NCBI RefSeq assembly: GCF_048270095.1
Contig: NZ_JBLWTL010000012.1
Coordinates: 11,985 to 75,984 of the forward strand
Direction of reading: 5' to 3'
Length of the DNA: 64,000 nt
DNA from: Maricaulis sp048270095
GTDB lineage: Bacteria > Pseudomonadota > Alphaproteobacteria > Caulobacterales > Maricaulaceae
Part shown: positions 52,233 to 61,460 of the stretch, one piece after another
Position numbering within the stretch: the stretch's first letter is position 1
Layout of the letters: every line of letters begins with the position of its first letter
Translations under genes and position numbers: made by a program
The notes under the pieces: model-generated
Databases searched by the model: none
The model's input: only the letters and a program-made list of their open reading frames with translations
Told to the model about the DNA's origin: nothing

Positions 52233-53648
52233 ATGAAACGCCAATTTTTGAGTGCCGTCGCGGCGCTGGCCCTGATGGGCTGTACCCAACCGGCCGCCGA
52301 TGCGCCGAGTGATGTGGCGGCACCCGCCGATGCGGCTGCGGTAGAGAGTGCGCCGCCGGTCGTCCGGGCGCCCGCTGACGACGCCCTGCGCGCGTCGATC
52401 ACGATGGACTATACGGACAATCTTCAGGCCCTCTACGAGCATTTCCACGCCAACCCGGAACTCTCCCTGATGGAGGTCGAGACTGCGGCCCGTCTGGCAG
52501 CGGAATTGCGGGCCCTGGGCTATGAAGTGACTGAAGGCGTTGGCGGCACTGGTCTGGTTGCGGTGCTGCCCAATGGCGAAGGCCCGACGGTGATGATGCG
52601 CGCCGATATGGATGCCCTGCCGCTCGAGGAACATACCGATGTCGCCTATGCCTCGACCGTCACCGGAATCGACCGGCGCGGGCTGGAGAGCCATGTCATG
52701 CACGCCTGCGCCCATGATACCCACATGACGGCGCTGGTCGGCACAGCCCGTCAGATGATGGAACGGCGCGATGACTGGTCGGGCACGCTGGTCCTGATCG
52801 GCCAGCCGGCCGAGGAAATCGGGCTGGGTGCGGGCATGATGATCGAGGACGGTCTGTTCGAGCGCTTCCCGCTGCCCGATTACAATCTGTCTTTCCACAC
52901 ATTCTCCGGCATTCCCGCCGGGCATATCACCTTCGCGCCGGGCTATGCGATGGCCAATGTCGACTCGGTCGATATCAGCGTCCATGGCCGTGGCGGCCAC
53001 GGGGCCTATCCGCACGCCACGAAGGATCCGGTCTATCTGTCAGCGCAGATCATCGTCGCGCTGCAATCGCTGGTCTCACGTGAGCTCTCGCCGCTCGATC
53101 CCGGTGTCATCACCGTCGGGGCGATCCATGCCGGCACCAAGCACAATATCATCAGCGATGGCGCGCATCTCCAGCTGACCGTGCGCTCTTATACCGACGA
53201 AGTGCGCGAGCACCTTCTCACCGGGATTGAACGCGTCGCCCATGCCCAGGCCGCTTCCTATGGTCTGACTCCGGAGGAATATCCCGAGGTCGAGGTGGAG
53301 ATGCCCTACACGCCGGCAATGTATAATGATCCGGCGCTGACCGCGCGGGCCGTATCGGCGATGCGCGCCCGGTTTGGCAGCAGCTTCGTCACCGAGGCTG
53401 AACCGGTGATGGGCGGCGAGGATTTCGCGCAATATCACCGCACCGAAGCCGCGATCCCGAGCTTCATGTTCTGGGTCGGTGGCACGACCCAGGAGCGGCT
53501 GGATGATTACGCAGCGCGCGGTGTCGCAGCGCCATCCAATCATTCTCCGCTTTTCGCGCCTGACGATCCACAGACCAGCATCACCATGGCGATCGAAGCC
53601 AGCACAGCCGTCGCAATGGATCTGCTCGCCAAGCCGACGGAGGGCTAG
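52233..53648 (+). CDS. M20-family amidohydrolase, lipoprotein
   Basis: A 471-residue exported amidohydrolase with lipobox L-M-G-C. The metal site shows M-R-A-D-M-D-A-L-P, H-A-C-A-H-D and G-Q-P-A-E-E-I-G. The C-terminal His is in N-H-S-P-L-F. Similar to peptidase M20 aminoacylase/hippurate hydrolase-like proteins. The RidA gene starts directly after its stop, indicating coupling. Confidence 0.88.
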   Translation: MKRQFLSAVAALALMGCTQPAADAPSDVAAPADAAAVESAPPVVRAPADDALRASITMDYTDNLQALYEHFHANPELSLMEVETAARLAAELRALGYEVTEGVGGTGLVAVLPNGEGPTVMMRADMDALPLEEHTDVAYASTVTGIDRRGLESHVMHACAHDTHMTALVGTARQMMERRDDWSGTLVLIGQPAEEIGLGAGMMIEDGLFERFPLPDYNLSFHTFSGIPAGHITFAPGYAMANVDSVDISVHGRGGHGAYPHATKDPVYLSAQIIVALQSLVSRELSPLDPGVITVGAIHAGTKHNIISDGAHLQLTVRSYTDEVREHLLTGIERVAHAQAASYGLTPEEYPEVEVEMPYTPAMYNDPALTARAVSAMRARFGSSFVTEAEPVMGGEDFAQYHRTEAAIPSFMFWVGGTTQERLDDYAARGVAAPSNHSPLFAPDDPQTSITMAIEASTAVAMDLLAKPTEG

Positions 53649-54059
53649 GTGGCGGTTCCGGCCCGGCGCGCATTTTCGGGGGCGCCATGGGAAGACAAGG
53701 TTGGCTATTGCCGTGCCCTGCGTCGCGGGCCGCATGTCTGGGTCACCGGGACGGTGGCGATGGATCCGGCTGGCGGCGTTTACGCCGCTGGCGATCCGGA
53801 GGCCCAGGCGCGGCGTTGTTTCGAGATTATCGCCCAGGCGCTCAGCGATGTCGGTGCCACATTGGAAGATGTCGTGCGCACGCGGATGTTCGTCACCAAT
53901 ATCGACCACTGGGAGGCCTTTGGCCGCGCCCATGGGGAGGTATTCCGTGAGCATCCGCCCGCCACGACGATGGTGGAGATTTCCCGCTTCATCGGTCCGG
54001 AATTCATGATCGAGATCGAGGCTGATGCCTTTGTCGATGAAGAGTGTGAAGCCGCCTGA
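53649..54059 (+). CDS. RidA family protein
   Basis: A 136-residue protein of the RidA/YjgF family. It includes V-W-V-T-G-T-V-A-M and V-R-T-R-M-F-V-T-N (the Arg that binds the substrate carboxylate). Known RidA deaminates reactive enamines and imines. The GTG follows the amidohydrolase stop directly, with GGAGGG upstream. The coupling to an exported amidohydrolase is unusual because RidA acts in the cytosol. Confidence 0.88.
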   Translation: MAVPARRAFSGAPWEDKVGYCRALRRGPHVWVTGTVAMDPAGGVYAAGDPEAQARRCFEIIAQALSDVGATLEDVVRTRMFVTNIDHWEAFGRAHGEVFREHPPATTMVEISRFIGPEFMIEIEADAFVDEECEAA

Positions 54060-54138
54060 ACGGCCTTGCGCCGCCGCCATCGCCACGTAGGATCAAAACA
54101 GGCGTCCAGCGCGTCACCGGGAATCTGGGGGAATACGC

Positions 54139-55293
54139 ATGTCTTTGATACCAGCGGATAATGCTGTGGCCGCCGTTGCGGCACTTTTCGTCATCGCAGC
54201 CGCCGGCTTCCTGATGGAGAAGACCCGGATCGGGGCGCTGCTGACCGGCGCGGTCTGGGCCATCCTGTTTGCCATCATCGCCTCGAATATCGGACTGATC
54301 CCGCAGGACTCGCCGGGCTATAGCTTTGTTTTCACTTATTTCGTCCCGATCCTGATCCCGCTGTTTTTGATGAAAGCGGATCTGAAGAAGATCTTCTTCG
54401 AAACCGGCCGCATGACCCTGGCCTTCCTGCTCGCCTCGCTGGGGACTGTGCTGGGTGCCATCCTCGCCTTCTCGCTGATCGATATCGGCGACAACCAGGC
54501 CGCCGCGGCGGGAACATTCACGGCTACCTATATCGGCGGATCGGTGAATTATGCGGCGCTGGTCGATTTGACTGGGCTGGCCCGCAATGACCCGAATTTC
54601 GTCTCCTCGGCGACCGCGGTCGATAATCTTTTTTCCGGCCTTTTCCTGGCCATGCTGGCCGTTCTGCCCGGCTGGCACTGGCTGGCCAAGCGTTTCGTGA
54701 CACGCGATCACAGCAAGGCGGAGATCGAGGTCGAGGCGTCAGAGCCAGCCGGCAAGGCGACGGCGGCGACGCTGGTCTATTCTGCGACCTTCGCGCTGGT
54801 TGTGCTGGCGCTGGGGGATTTGCTGACCGGGCTGGCCGTGGCGCAATGGGGCGAGGCGGCCGGCAATTGGCGCTATGCGATCATTACCGTGCTGGCCCTG
54901 ATCCCGGCGACCGCCTTCCCGAAAACCATGGGCAGCCTGCGTGGCGGTTATGAGCTGGGCATCGGTCTGAGCTTTGTTTTCTTCGCGGCAATTGCGGCGG
55001 GGGCCGATGTCGTCGGACTGGTGCAGTCGGCGCCCGTGCTCATTGCCTTGATCGCTATCCTGTTGACGACGCACGCGATTGTCACGTTCGGGCTCGGCTC
55101 GATCCTGAAATTCTCGCTGCCCGAACTGATCACGGCGTCCAATGCCGCCATCCTCGGTGCGACGACGGCGCCGGCCCTGGCGGCGGCCAAGGGCTGGAAG
55201 GATCTGGTGACGCCCGGCGTGCTGGTCGGGGTGTTTGGCTATGCCATCGGCACGGTGATCGCGACCTTCGTCTACCAGTTCTGGCCGGCCTGA
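54139..55293 (+). CDS. DUF819 family membrane protein
   Basis: A 384-residue inner-membrane protein with about ten hydrophobic segments. Features of the family are T-A-T-Y-I-G-G-S-V-N-Y-A-A and a late segment with A-S-N-A-A-I-L-G-A-T-T-A. Some relatives may be amino-acid exporters, but the function is unknown. Confidence 0.82.
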   Translation: MSLIPADNAVAAVAALFVIAAAGFLMEKTRIGALLTGAVWAILFAIIASNIGLIPQDSPGYSFVFTYFVPILIPLFLMKADLKKIFFETGRMTLAFLLASLGTVLGAILAFSLIDIGDNQAAAAGTFTATYIGGSVNYAALVDLTGLARNDPNFVSSATAVDNLFSGLFLAMLAVLPGWHWLAKRFVTRDHSKAEIEVEASEPAGKATAATLVYSATFALVVLALGDLLTGLAVAQWGEAAGNWRYAIITVLALIPATAFPKTMGSLRGGYELGIGLSFVFFAAIAAGADVVGLVQSAPVLIALIAILLTTHAIVTFGLGSILKFSLPELITASNAAILGATTAPALAAAKGWKDLVTPGVLVGVFGYAIGTVIATFVYQFWPA

Positions 55294-55619
55294 CGGGCCG
55301 ATTCCGGTACCATCGGGTAACCTTGCCGTAGCATGCCTGTTCAGTCCGCATTGCACGGCCGCAAGCTTGCTGCGGGGCGGCGTTTCCCCTGCCGTTATCC
55401 GCCGGGCGGGCCAATCGGGTAGAGGCGCGCCAACCGATCAGGCCGCCCGCAGGGGACAGGTCCGGTTTCATTCCCTCTGACGGCGCGCGGGCTGGCGCAG
55501 TATTAAGCGATTGTCACACGACCGTCAGCGCCCGGCAGGAATGAATGCGGCAGGTTTGCATCCAATCGGGGGCCTTGCAGCATCCAGTCTGTATCGGACC
55601 TATTCAAGAGGGGATTTCC
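55294..55619. other. Intergenic region upstream of the DUF2807 gene
   Basis: 326 bp with no supported gene. It should contain the promoter of the DUF2807 gene, but I could not assign its elements. No terminator with a T run follows the DUF819 stop. Confidence 0.4.
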
Positions 55620-56621
55620 ATGACGCGTAAATCAGCACTGATCGCCGGCACAGCGTTTGCCCTGGCCAGCCTGGCGGTCATCGCCAATGCGGCCACGGCC
55701 CAGGATGACGGGCAGAATTATTCCGCCGACACCGTCTCGATCGAGAATTTCATCGGCCGCGTCGAGATCCGCACCGGTTCGTCTGATCAGGTCAGCGTCG
55801 CGATTTCCAATACGGGCGGCCGGGTCGATGATCCGGATGTTGATCATAGCGGGTCGCGCGTCGCGATTGATGGCGGCCAGTCGATCCGCAATCTCAATTG
55901 CAATTCGCGCCACGGCGAGATCCGGATCGGACGGCGCTGGAGTGGCCAGCATGCCATTACCGAGTATCCGCTCCTGACCATCACGGCCCCGGCGTCGCTG
56001 GCGCTGGAATTGCGCGAGAGTGCCTTTCAGGGAAGCGCCGGCGATCTGGGTTCGCTCGATCTGACGATGAATAGCTGTGGCCGGTTCGAGACCGGTGATA
56101 TCGCCCAGGATGCCGAAATCAGCATTAGCGGTTCAGGCGATGTCACGACGCGCGCCATCGGCGGCAATGCCGATATCGGCATTAATGGCTCCGGTGATGT
56201 CGTGCTCGGCAGTGTCGCCGGGACGGCCGAAATTGGCATTAATGGTTCCGGTGATGTCCGGATGGCCGATGTCGGCGGGGATGTCGAGGTCGGGATTAAT
56301 GGCTCCGGCGATGTCGAACTCGGCCGCATTGCCGGGCTTGAGGTGCGCATTTCGGGATCCGGTGATGTCGAGGCGGCCAGCATGAATGGCGCCTTCAGCG
56401 CGCGGATTGGCGGCTCCGGTGATATCGCCGTGCATGACGGCCGCGCCGAACCGTTCGAGGTCTCGATCAATGGCTCGGGCGATGTCAGCTTTGGCGGCAC
56501 GGCGGTGAATGTCACCGTGCGCGAGTCCGGCGGCGGCGACGTCGATATCGGCGAGATTGAAGGCGCGGTCGACTGGCGTCGCAATGGCCGCTCCGTGCTT
56601 CAGGTCGGTGGTCGCGACTAG
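55620..56621 (+). CDS. Exported DUF2807 (GIN-domain) repeat protein
   Basis: A 333-residue exported protein with a signal peptide cleaved near A-A-T-A-Q. About six tandem units of 18-20 residues (from about residue 160 to 310) each carry I-N-G-S-G-D-V or a close variant (I-S-G-S-G-D-V, I-G-G-S-G-D-I), consistent with a right-handed beta-helix. GIN domains may bind saccharides or act in sensing; the function is unknown. AAGAGGGG precedes the ATG. Confidence 0.85.
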   Translation: MTRKSALIAGTAFALASLAVIANAATAQDDGQNYSADTVSIENFIGRVEIRTGSSDQVSVAISNTGGRVDDPDVDHSGSRVAIDGGQSIRNLNCNSRHGEIRIGRRWSGQHAITEYPLLTITAPASLALELRESAFQGSAGDLGSLDLTMNSCGRFETGDIAQDAEISISGSGDVTTRAIGGNADIGINGSGDVVLGSVAGTAEIGINGSGDVRMADVGGDVEVGINGSGDVELGRIAGLEVRISGSGDVEAASMNGAFSARIGGSGDIAVHDGRAEPFEVSINGSGDVSFGGTAVNVTVRESGGGDVDIGEIEGAVDWRRNGRSVLQVGGRD

Positions 56622-56630
56622 CCCGGCCGT

Positions 56631-57458
56631 TTACTCCGAAGCGTCTTCGATGGGCGCCTTGCCGCGGGCAGGGCGCCATTTCGACGCCTCATAGAGGGCG
56701 ATTGCGGCCGCGTTCGAGACATTCAGGCTCTCGATCGCATCCATCATCGGAATCCGCACCAGCTGGTCGCATTCCGAGGCGACGCGCGGCCGCAGACCCT
56801 TGTCTTCCGACCCCATCACCAGAACCAGTCCCGGGCCATGGCCCTTGCCGTCATAGCCGGCAATCGCATCGGCAAGTGAGGCATCGCCTTCGCCGGCCAG
56901 GCCGAGGACATGGCGGCCGGCCTTGCGGAAGCTCTTGAGCGTATCGGCGATATTGGTCACCTGGATGTGGGGCACGCGTTCGGCCGCGCCGACCGCACTC
57001 TTGCACACCGTGCCAAAGATCGGCGGCGACTTGCGGTCCTGCATGATGATGGCGCGAATCCCGAAAGCGGCCGCGGAGCGGAAGATGGCGCCGACATTGT
57101 GCGGATCGGTGATCTGGTCGAGCACCAGAAGAGCGCCATGGGTCGGATCGACCACGGCATTGATGTGTTCGCTCTCCAGCGCGCTGCATTTGAGGGCAAA
57201 ACCCTGGTGCACCGCACCGTCGGGGAGGGCCTGGTCGATCTCGCGCGGCTCATAGAGCCGTTTCGCCAGTCCTTCCGGGATCTCCTTGACCGCATTCCGC
57301 GTCACACGGATTTCGATCACTTTGCGCTTGCTGTTTTGCAGCGCTGCGAGCACAGCGTGGCGCCCCCAGATCCAGCCGGAATTCGCTGTCTGGGCAGGGC
57401 TGGAGCGGCGTGTGTAATCGCCGCGGTTGGGAGTGTTGCGCATAGGGGGCTTCGTCAC
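56631..57458 (-). CDS. rlmB: 23S rRNA (guanosine-2'-O)-methyltransferase, SpoU/TrmH family
   Basis: Methylates G2251-equivalent in 23S rRNA. A 275-residue SPOUT enzyme with N-terminal substrate-binding domain and the three motifs: D-P-H-N-V-G-A-I-F-R-S, L-V-M-G-S-E-D-K-G-L and I-P-M-M-D-A-I-E-S-L-N-V-S-N-A. The GTG start (57458) is not certain; an ATG five codons later is an alternative. It is divergent from tRNA-Tyr, in the gene order conserved upstream of tuf. Confidence 0.93.
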   Translation of the reverse strand: MTKPPMRNTPNRGDYTRRSSPAQTANSGWIWGRHAVLAALQNSKRKVIEIRVTRNAVKEIPEGLAKRLYEPREIDQALPDGAVHQGFALKCSALESEHINAVVDPTHGALLVLDQITDPHNVGAIFRSAAAFGIRAIIMQDRKSPPIFGTVCKSAVGAAERVPHIQVTNIADTLKSFRKAGRHVLGLAGEGDASLADAIAGYDGKGHGPGLVLVMGSEDKGLRPRVASECDQLVRIPMMDAIESLNVSNAAAIALYEASKWRPARGKAPIEDASE

Positions 57459-57587
57459 TATAGTCCGCGCTCCTGTCTCAGGGCGGTTGCAGATTTCGGC
57501 GCAGGCATAGCATGCCCAGCCGGTTGCGCAGCCCCTTTGTTGCAGGTCTTCCCACGGCCCGTTTATCGTGCCCGAGGGACACCCTGT

Positions 57588-57672
57588 GGAGGGGTGGCCG
57601 AGTGGTTAAAGGCAGCAGACTGTAAATCTGCCCGCATAGCGTACGCTGGTTCGAATCCAGCCCCCTCCACCA
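57588..57672 (+). tRNA. tRNA-Tyr (anticodon GTA)
   Basis: An 85-base cloverleaf with a long variable arm and encoded CCA. The acceptor stem is GGAGGGG/CCCCTCC, and the anticodon stem-loop is cagactGTAaatctg, giving GTA. Confidence 0.95.
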
Positions 57673-57962
57673 CCCTTCGCCCTGCGGGCTTCGGGTGGCA
57701 AGCCACCCGCAGCGCGCACTTGGGGCGAAGAGGTGCCGTCCGAAGCCTTGGCGGAGCAACGCGGCGCTGGCCTGTCCTCACCCGCATTTCCCCCGTTTTG
57801 CCTCAAGCACTCGCTCCGGCCGTGCCTCTGCGCGGGGGCTATTGCGAGTGCAACATCTGCCCCTTCCAAAAGCATTTGCCGGATCAGGATTATCGCGCCA
57901 GATTTCTGTTCCGATTCTAGGCTGCGTCTGGCGCGCTGTACCTGTCATGATTGGGGGCTTTC
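57673..57962 (+). other. Spacer after tRNA-Tyr with repeat-like tracts
   Basis: 290 bp without a supported gene. It opens with a small inverted repeat (GGGTGG at 57692-57697 / CCACCC at 57703-57708) and carries CTTCG/GAAG-rich tracts resembling, loosely, the elements found after tRNA-Gly. The symporter's GGGGG ribosome-binding site lies at its end. Confidence 0.4.
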
Positions 57963-59423
57963 ATGAGCACATTGGGTATCTTTGTTGTTCTTTACATGGC
58001 CATCTCGGTTGGCATCGGGTTGCATGCGGCATCGCGGGTGCGCAGTTCGACCGACTATGTTCTGGCCGGTCGCTCGCTGCCGATTTACATCACGATCGCC
58101 ACGGTTTTTGCGACCTGGTTCGGGTCTGAAGCGATACTGGGCATGCCGGCCACCTTTATGGAGGAAGGTCTCGGCGGGATTGTCGCCGATCCGTTTGGCG
58201 CGGGCCTGTGCCTGATCTTTGTCGGAATCTTCTTTGCCGCCCGGCTCTACCGGATGAAATTGCTGACGATTGGCGATTTCTATCGCAACCGGTTTGGCCG
58301 CACCGTTGAAGTCCTGATCTCGATTGCGATCTGTATCAGCTATCTTGGCTGGGTGTCGGCCCAGATCGTGGCGCTGGGCCTGACGATCAATCTGATTTCC
58401 GATGATGTCGTGTCACTCGAGCTTGGCATGGTGATCGGCCTGACCGTGGTCATGCTGTACACGATTTTCGGCGGCATGTGGTCGGTGGCGATCATGGATT
58501 TTCTCCAGATGATGATCATTCTGGGCGGGTTGTTGATCGTCGCCTGGCTAGTCGCCGACCGCCTCGATGGCGGCTATATGGAAGTCATCGATCACGCTGC
58601 GGCTCACGACAAGTTCGACTTCTGGCCCGAGCTCAACCTGGCCGCGATTCTCGCCTTCATCGGCACGTTTGTGACCCTGGCGCTGGGCTCGATCCCGCAG
58701 CAGGACGTCTTCCAGCGCGTCATGTCGGCGAAGGATGAAGGCACCGCCGTCCGGGGCACCGTGATTGGCGGTACATTCTATATCGCCTTTTGTTTCATCC
58801 CGATCTTCATTGCGTATGGCGCCACCTTGCTCGACCCGAACCTGCTGGCCGTCAATATGGCCGAGGGCGGCGATCCACAGCGGATATTGCCGGAATTCAT
58901 TCTCAATGATGTACCGATGCCAATCCAGGTCGTCTTCTTTGGCGCGCTGTTGTCGGCGATCATGTCGACGGCCTCGGGCACATTGCTGGCACCCTCAGCG
59001 ATCCTGGCCGAGAATATTTTCAAGGATGCTTTCAGGCTCAATGACAAGCAATTGCTCTGGAGCTTGCGGGGGTCCGTCTTCGTGTTTGGCCTTGTGGTGC
59101 TGGGCTATGCCTATCTGAGCACCTCGGCCGGGTTGAGCATTTTCGAAATGGTCGAGAATGCCTATCTCGTCACGCTCTGCGGTGCCTTTGTGCCGCTGGC
59201 GTTTGGCGTCTACTGGAAACGGGCGACCAATACCGGCGCGCTGGTTTCGATCGCACTGGGGGTGACGACCTGGGCGGTGCTCGAAGCGCTCAATCTGCAG
59301 ATGATGGCCAATGACACCTCGATGCTGGTTCCGCCACAACTCGCCGGGCTTTTGATGGCGATCATCGGCATGATTGCGGGTAGTCTGATCGCGCCGATCA
59401 ATCCGCAAAAGGCGCTTGCTTGA
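57963..59423 (+). CDS. Sodium:solute symporter (SSS family)
   Basis: A 486-residue inner-membrane protein with about thirteen hydrophobic segments. Shows D-Y-V-L-A-G-R-S-L-P, G-D-F-Y-R-N-R-F-G, S-I-P-Q-Q-D-V-F-Q-R and S-A-I-M-S-T-A-S-G-T-L-L-A, typical of SSS transporters using Na+ to drive solute uptake. The substrate is unknown. GGGGG precedes the ATG. Confidence 0.9.
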   Translation: MSTLGIFVVLYMAISVGIGLHAASRVRSSTDYVLAGRSLPIYITIATVFATWFGSEAILGMPATFMEEGLGGIVADPFGAGLCLIFVGIFFAARLYRMKLLTIGDFYRNRFGRTVEVLISIAICISYLGWVSAQIVALGLTINLISDDVVSLELGMVIGLTVVMLYTIFGGMWSVAIMDFLQMMIILGGLLIVAWLVADRLDGGYMEVIDHAAAHDKFDFWPELNLAAILAFIGTFVTLALGSIPQQDVFQRVMSAKDEGTAVRGTVIGGTFYIAFCFIPIFIAYGATLLDPNLLAVNMAEGGDPQRILPEFILNDVPMPIQVVFFGALLSAIMSTASGTLLAPSAILAENIFKDAFRLNDKQLLWSLRGSVFVFGLVVLGYAYLSTSAGLSIFEMVENAYLVTLCGAFVPLAFGVYWKRATNTGALVSIALGVTTWAVLEALNLQMMANDTSMLVPPQLAGLLMAIIGMIAGSLIAPINPQKALA

Positions 59424-59447
59424 GCGGAAGGGTGGCCGGGACAGGCG

Positions 59448-61349
59448 TCAGTTTGAAATTGGCGCGTCAGCTTTGGCGGCCTCATTCTCCTCTGCCTCCT
59501 GCGCCTCCATATGCCCCCGCAATTGGCGGTCCCATTCTTCGCTGATCTCCTTGACCTTGGCGACATAGGGGGCGTTGAGGTGGGGCGGGGTGTCGAGGCG
59601 GTAGAGATTGGCCAATACGGGCATTGAAGCGCGGTCCAGGCGTTCAAACTCGTCGGCAATGCGCGTCGCCTGTCTGGGGTTCAGGCCGAGCGCTTGCAGC
59701 GCCGAACGCCCGGCGCGAATCGAGCTGTCATAGGTTTCCCGAACGATGTCGCGGCAGCCGGCGGCCCAGAGCTCATAGACATGATCGCGGTCGATCGCGC
59801 GGGCCAGCACGTGCAGGTCGGGATAGGTGTGCAGGGCATAGCGCACCAGCTCGGTGATCTTGGCCTTGTCGTTGATGGCGATGACCAGAAGCCTGGCCTC
59901 GGCGATGCCGGCCGCCTGCAAGAGGTCGGGCCGGGTGGCGTCGCCGAAATGGACCTGGAAGCCGAAGGTGCGCAGGGCTTCAAGATGTTCGGAGCTGTAA
60001 TCGATCACGGTGGTCGCGTGGCCGGCCGAGGAGAGCATGCGGTTGATAATGCCGCCAAAGCGGCCATGGCCGGCAATGATGATCTTGCCACCGGGCTCGA
60101 TCGGATCATCAGGGCGCGTCGAGCGCGCCAGATAGTGCGGCATGATCACCTTGTCGAGCAGGATGAAGAGGGCCGGAGTCAGCAACATTGACAGCGCCAC
60201 AATGAGCGAGATCGGCGCGGCGAGGGCGTCGGGAATGACGCCGTTTGCAAGGCTGAAGGCGAGCAGGACGAAGGCGAATTCACCGGCCTGGGCGAGGCCG
60301 AGCGCAAACAGCCAGCGGTCCGAACCCTGCAGGTCGAAAATCCGGGCCAGCACCCAGAGCACGCCGGCTTTCAGCGCTATCAGGCCGGCCACCGCGCCGA
60401 GAATGCCGACCGGGTTCTCCGCCAGCAGCGCGAAATTTATGCCGGCGCCGACCGTCATGAAGAACAGACCCAGCAGGAGGCCGCGGAACGGGTCGATATC
60501 GGATTCCAGCTCATGGCGGTATTCGCTATTGGCCAGCACGACGCCGGCGAGGAATGTGCCCAGCGCCGGCGACAGGCCGACCAGGGTCATCAGCAGGGCA
60601 ATGCCGATCACGATCATCAGGGCCGCGGCGGTGAAAAGCTCGCGCATCTTCGCCCTGGCGATGTAGCGAAAGATGGGCCGCGTCAGATAGGCGCCAATCC
60701 CGATGACCGCGCCGATTGCGGCCAGCGTGACCAGGGCGCGTTGCCAGCCGCCCAGCCCGTCCACGAGATTCAGGTCAAGGCCGGCGCCCTCGCCATGGGC
60801 GGCGGCTTCGGCGGCATGGCTGCCGGCCAACAGATCGGGCAGGGCGAGGAGCGGGATGATGGCCAGCATCGGGATGACGGCAATGTCCTGGAAGAGCAGG
60901 ACGGAAAAACTGGCGCGCCCGCCATCGCTGCGCGCAAGGCCCTTCTCGTTCAGCGTCTGCAACACGATGGCTGTCGAGGAGAGCGACAGGACCATGCCAA
61001 TGGTGAGGGCGGTTTGCCAGGGTTGGCCGAAGGCCATCGCGATGCCGGTCACGCCGGCGAGCGTGCCCAGGACCTGTAATCCACCCAGCCCGAGCAGTCG
61101 CGCCCGCATCTGCCACAGCAGTTTCGGCTCCAGCTCCAGCCCGACCAGGAAGAGCATCATCACGACACCGAATTCGGCGAAATGCTGGATCGAGACCAGA
61201 TCGACACCGAGCGCTCCGATCAACGGACCCAGGGCGATGCCGGCAATCAGATAACCCAGCACCGAGCCGAGCCCGAGGCGCGAGGCGATCGGCACCGCGA
61301 TCACGCCGGCGATGAGGAAGATGAAGGCCAGCAGCAGAAATCCGGTCAT
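59448..61349 (-). CDS. CPA2-family cation/proton antiporter (KefB/KefC-like), second copy
   Basis: A 633-residue paralogue of the antiporter at 13882-15756, with the same layout: an exchanger domain (F-G-V-V-M-M-L-F-L-V-G-L-E-L, L-S-S-T-A-I-V-L-Q-T-L-N) and a TrkA-N domain (I-I-A-G-H-G-R-F-G-G). The C-terminus has an additional acidic tail. It is convergent with the SSS transporter gene. Confidence 0.9.
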   Translation of the reverse strand: MTGFLLLAFIFLIAGVIAVPIASRLGLGSVLGYLIAGIALGPLIGALGVDLVSIQHFAEFGVVMMLFLVGLELEPKLLWQMRARLLGLGGLQVLGTLAGVTGIAMAFGQPWQTALTIGMVLSLSSTAIVLQTLNEKGLARSDGGRASFSVLLFQDIAVIPMLAIIPLLALPDLLAGSHAAEAAAHGEGAGLDLNLVDGLGGWQRALVTLAAIGAVIGIGAYLTRPIFRYIARAKMRELFTAAALMIVIGIALLMTLVGLSPALGTFLAGVVLANSEYRHELESDIDPFRGLLLGLFFMTVGAGINFALLAENPVGILGAVAGLIALKAGVLWVLARIFDLQGSDRWLFALGLAQAGEFAFVLLAFSLANGVIPDALAAPISLIVALSMLLTPALFILLDKVIMPHYLARSTRPDDPIEPGGKIIIAGHGRFGGIINRMLSSAGHATTVIDYSSEHLEALRTFGFQVHFGDATRPDLLQAAGIAEARLLVIAINDKAKITELVRYALHTYPDLHVLARAIDRDHVYELWAAGCRDIVRETYDSSIRAGRSALQALGLNPRQATRIADEFERLDRASMPVLANLYRLDTPPHLNAPYVAKVKEISEEWDRQLRGHMEAQEAEENEAAKADAPISN

Positions 61350-61460
61350 GTTGTCCCCAGTCCGAGAGCGAGCAGTCGCAATGCCAGCTTAACCGCTCTG
61401 GGTGCCGGCGCCATCATCATTGCGCGTGCCGCATGGCCGGGGGGGCAGGAGCCAGGCGCG

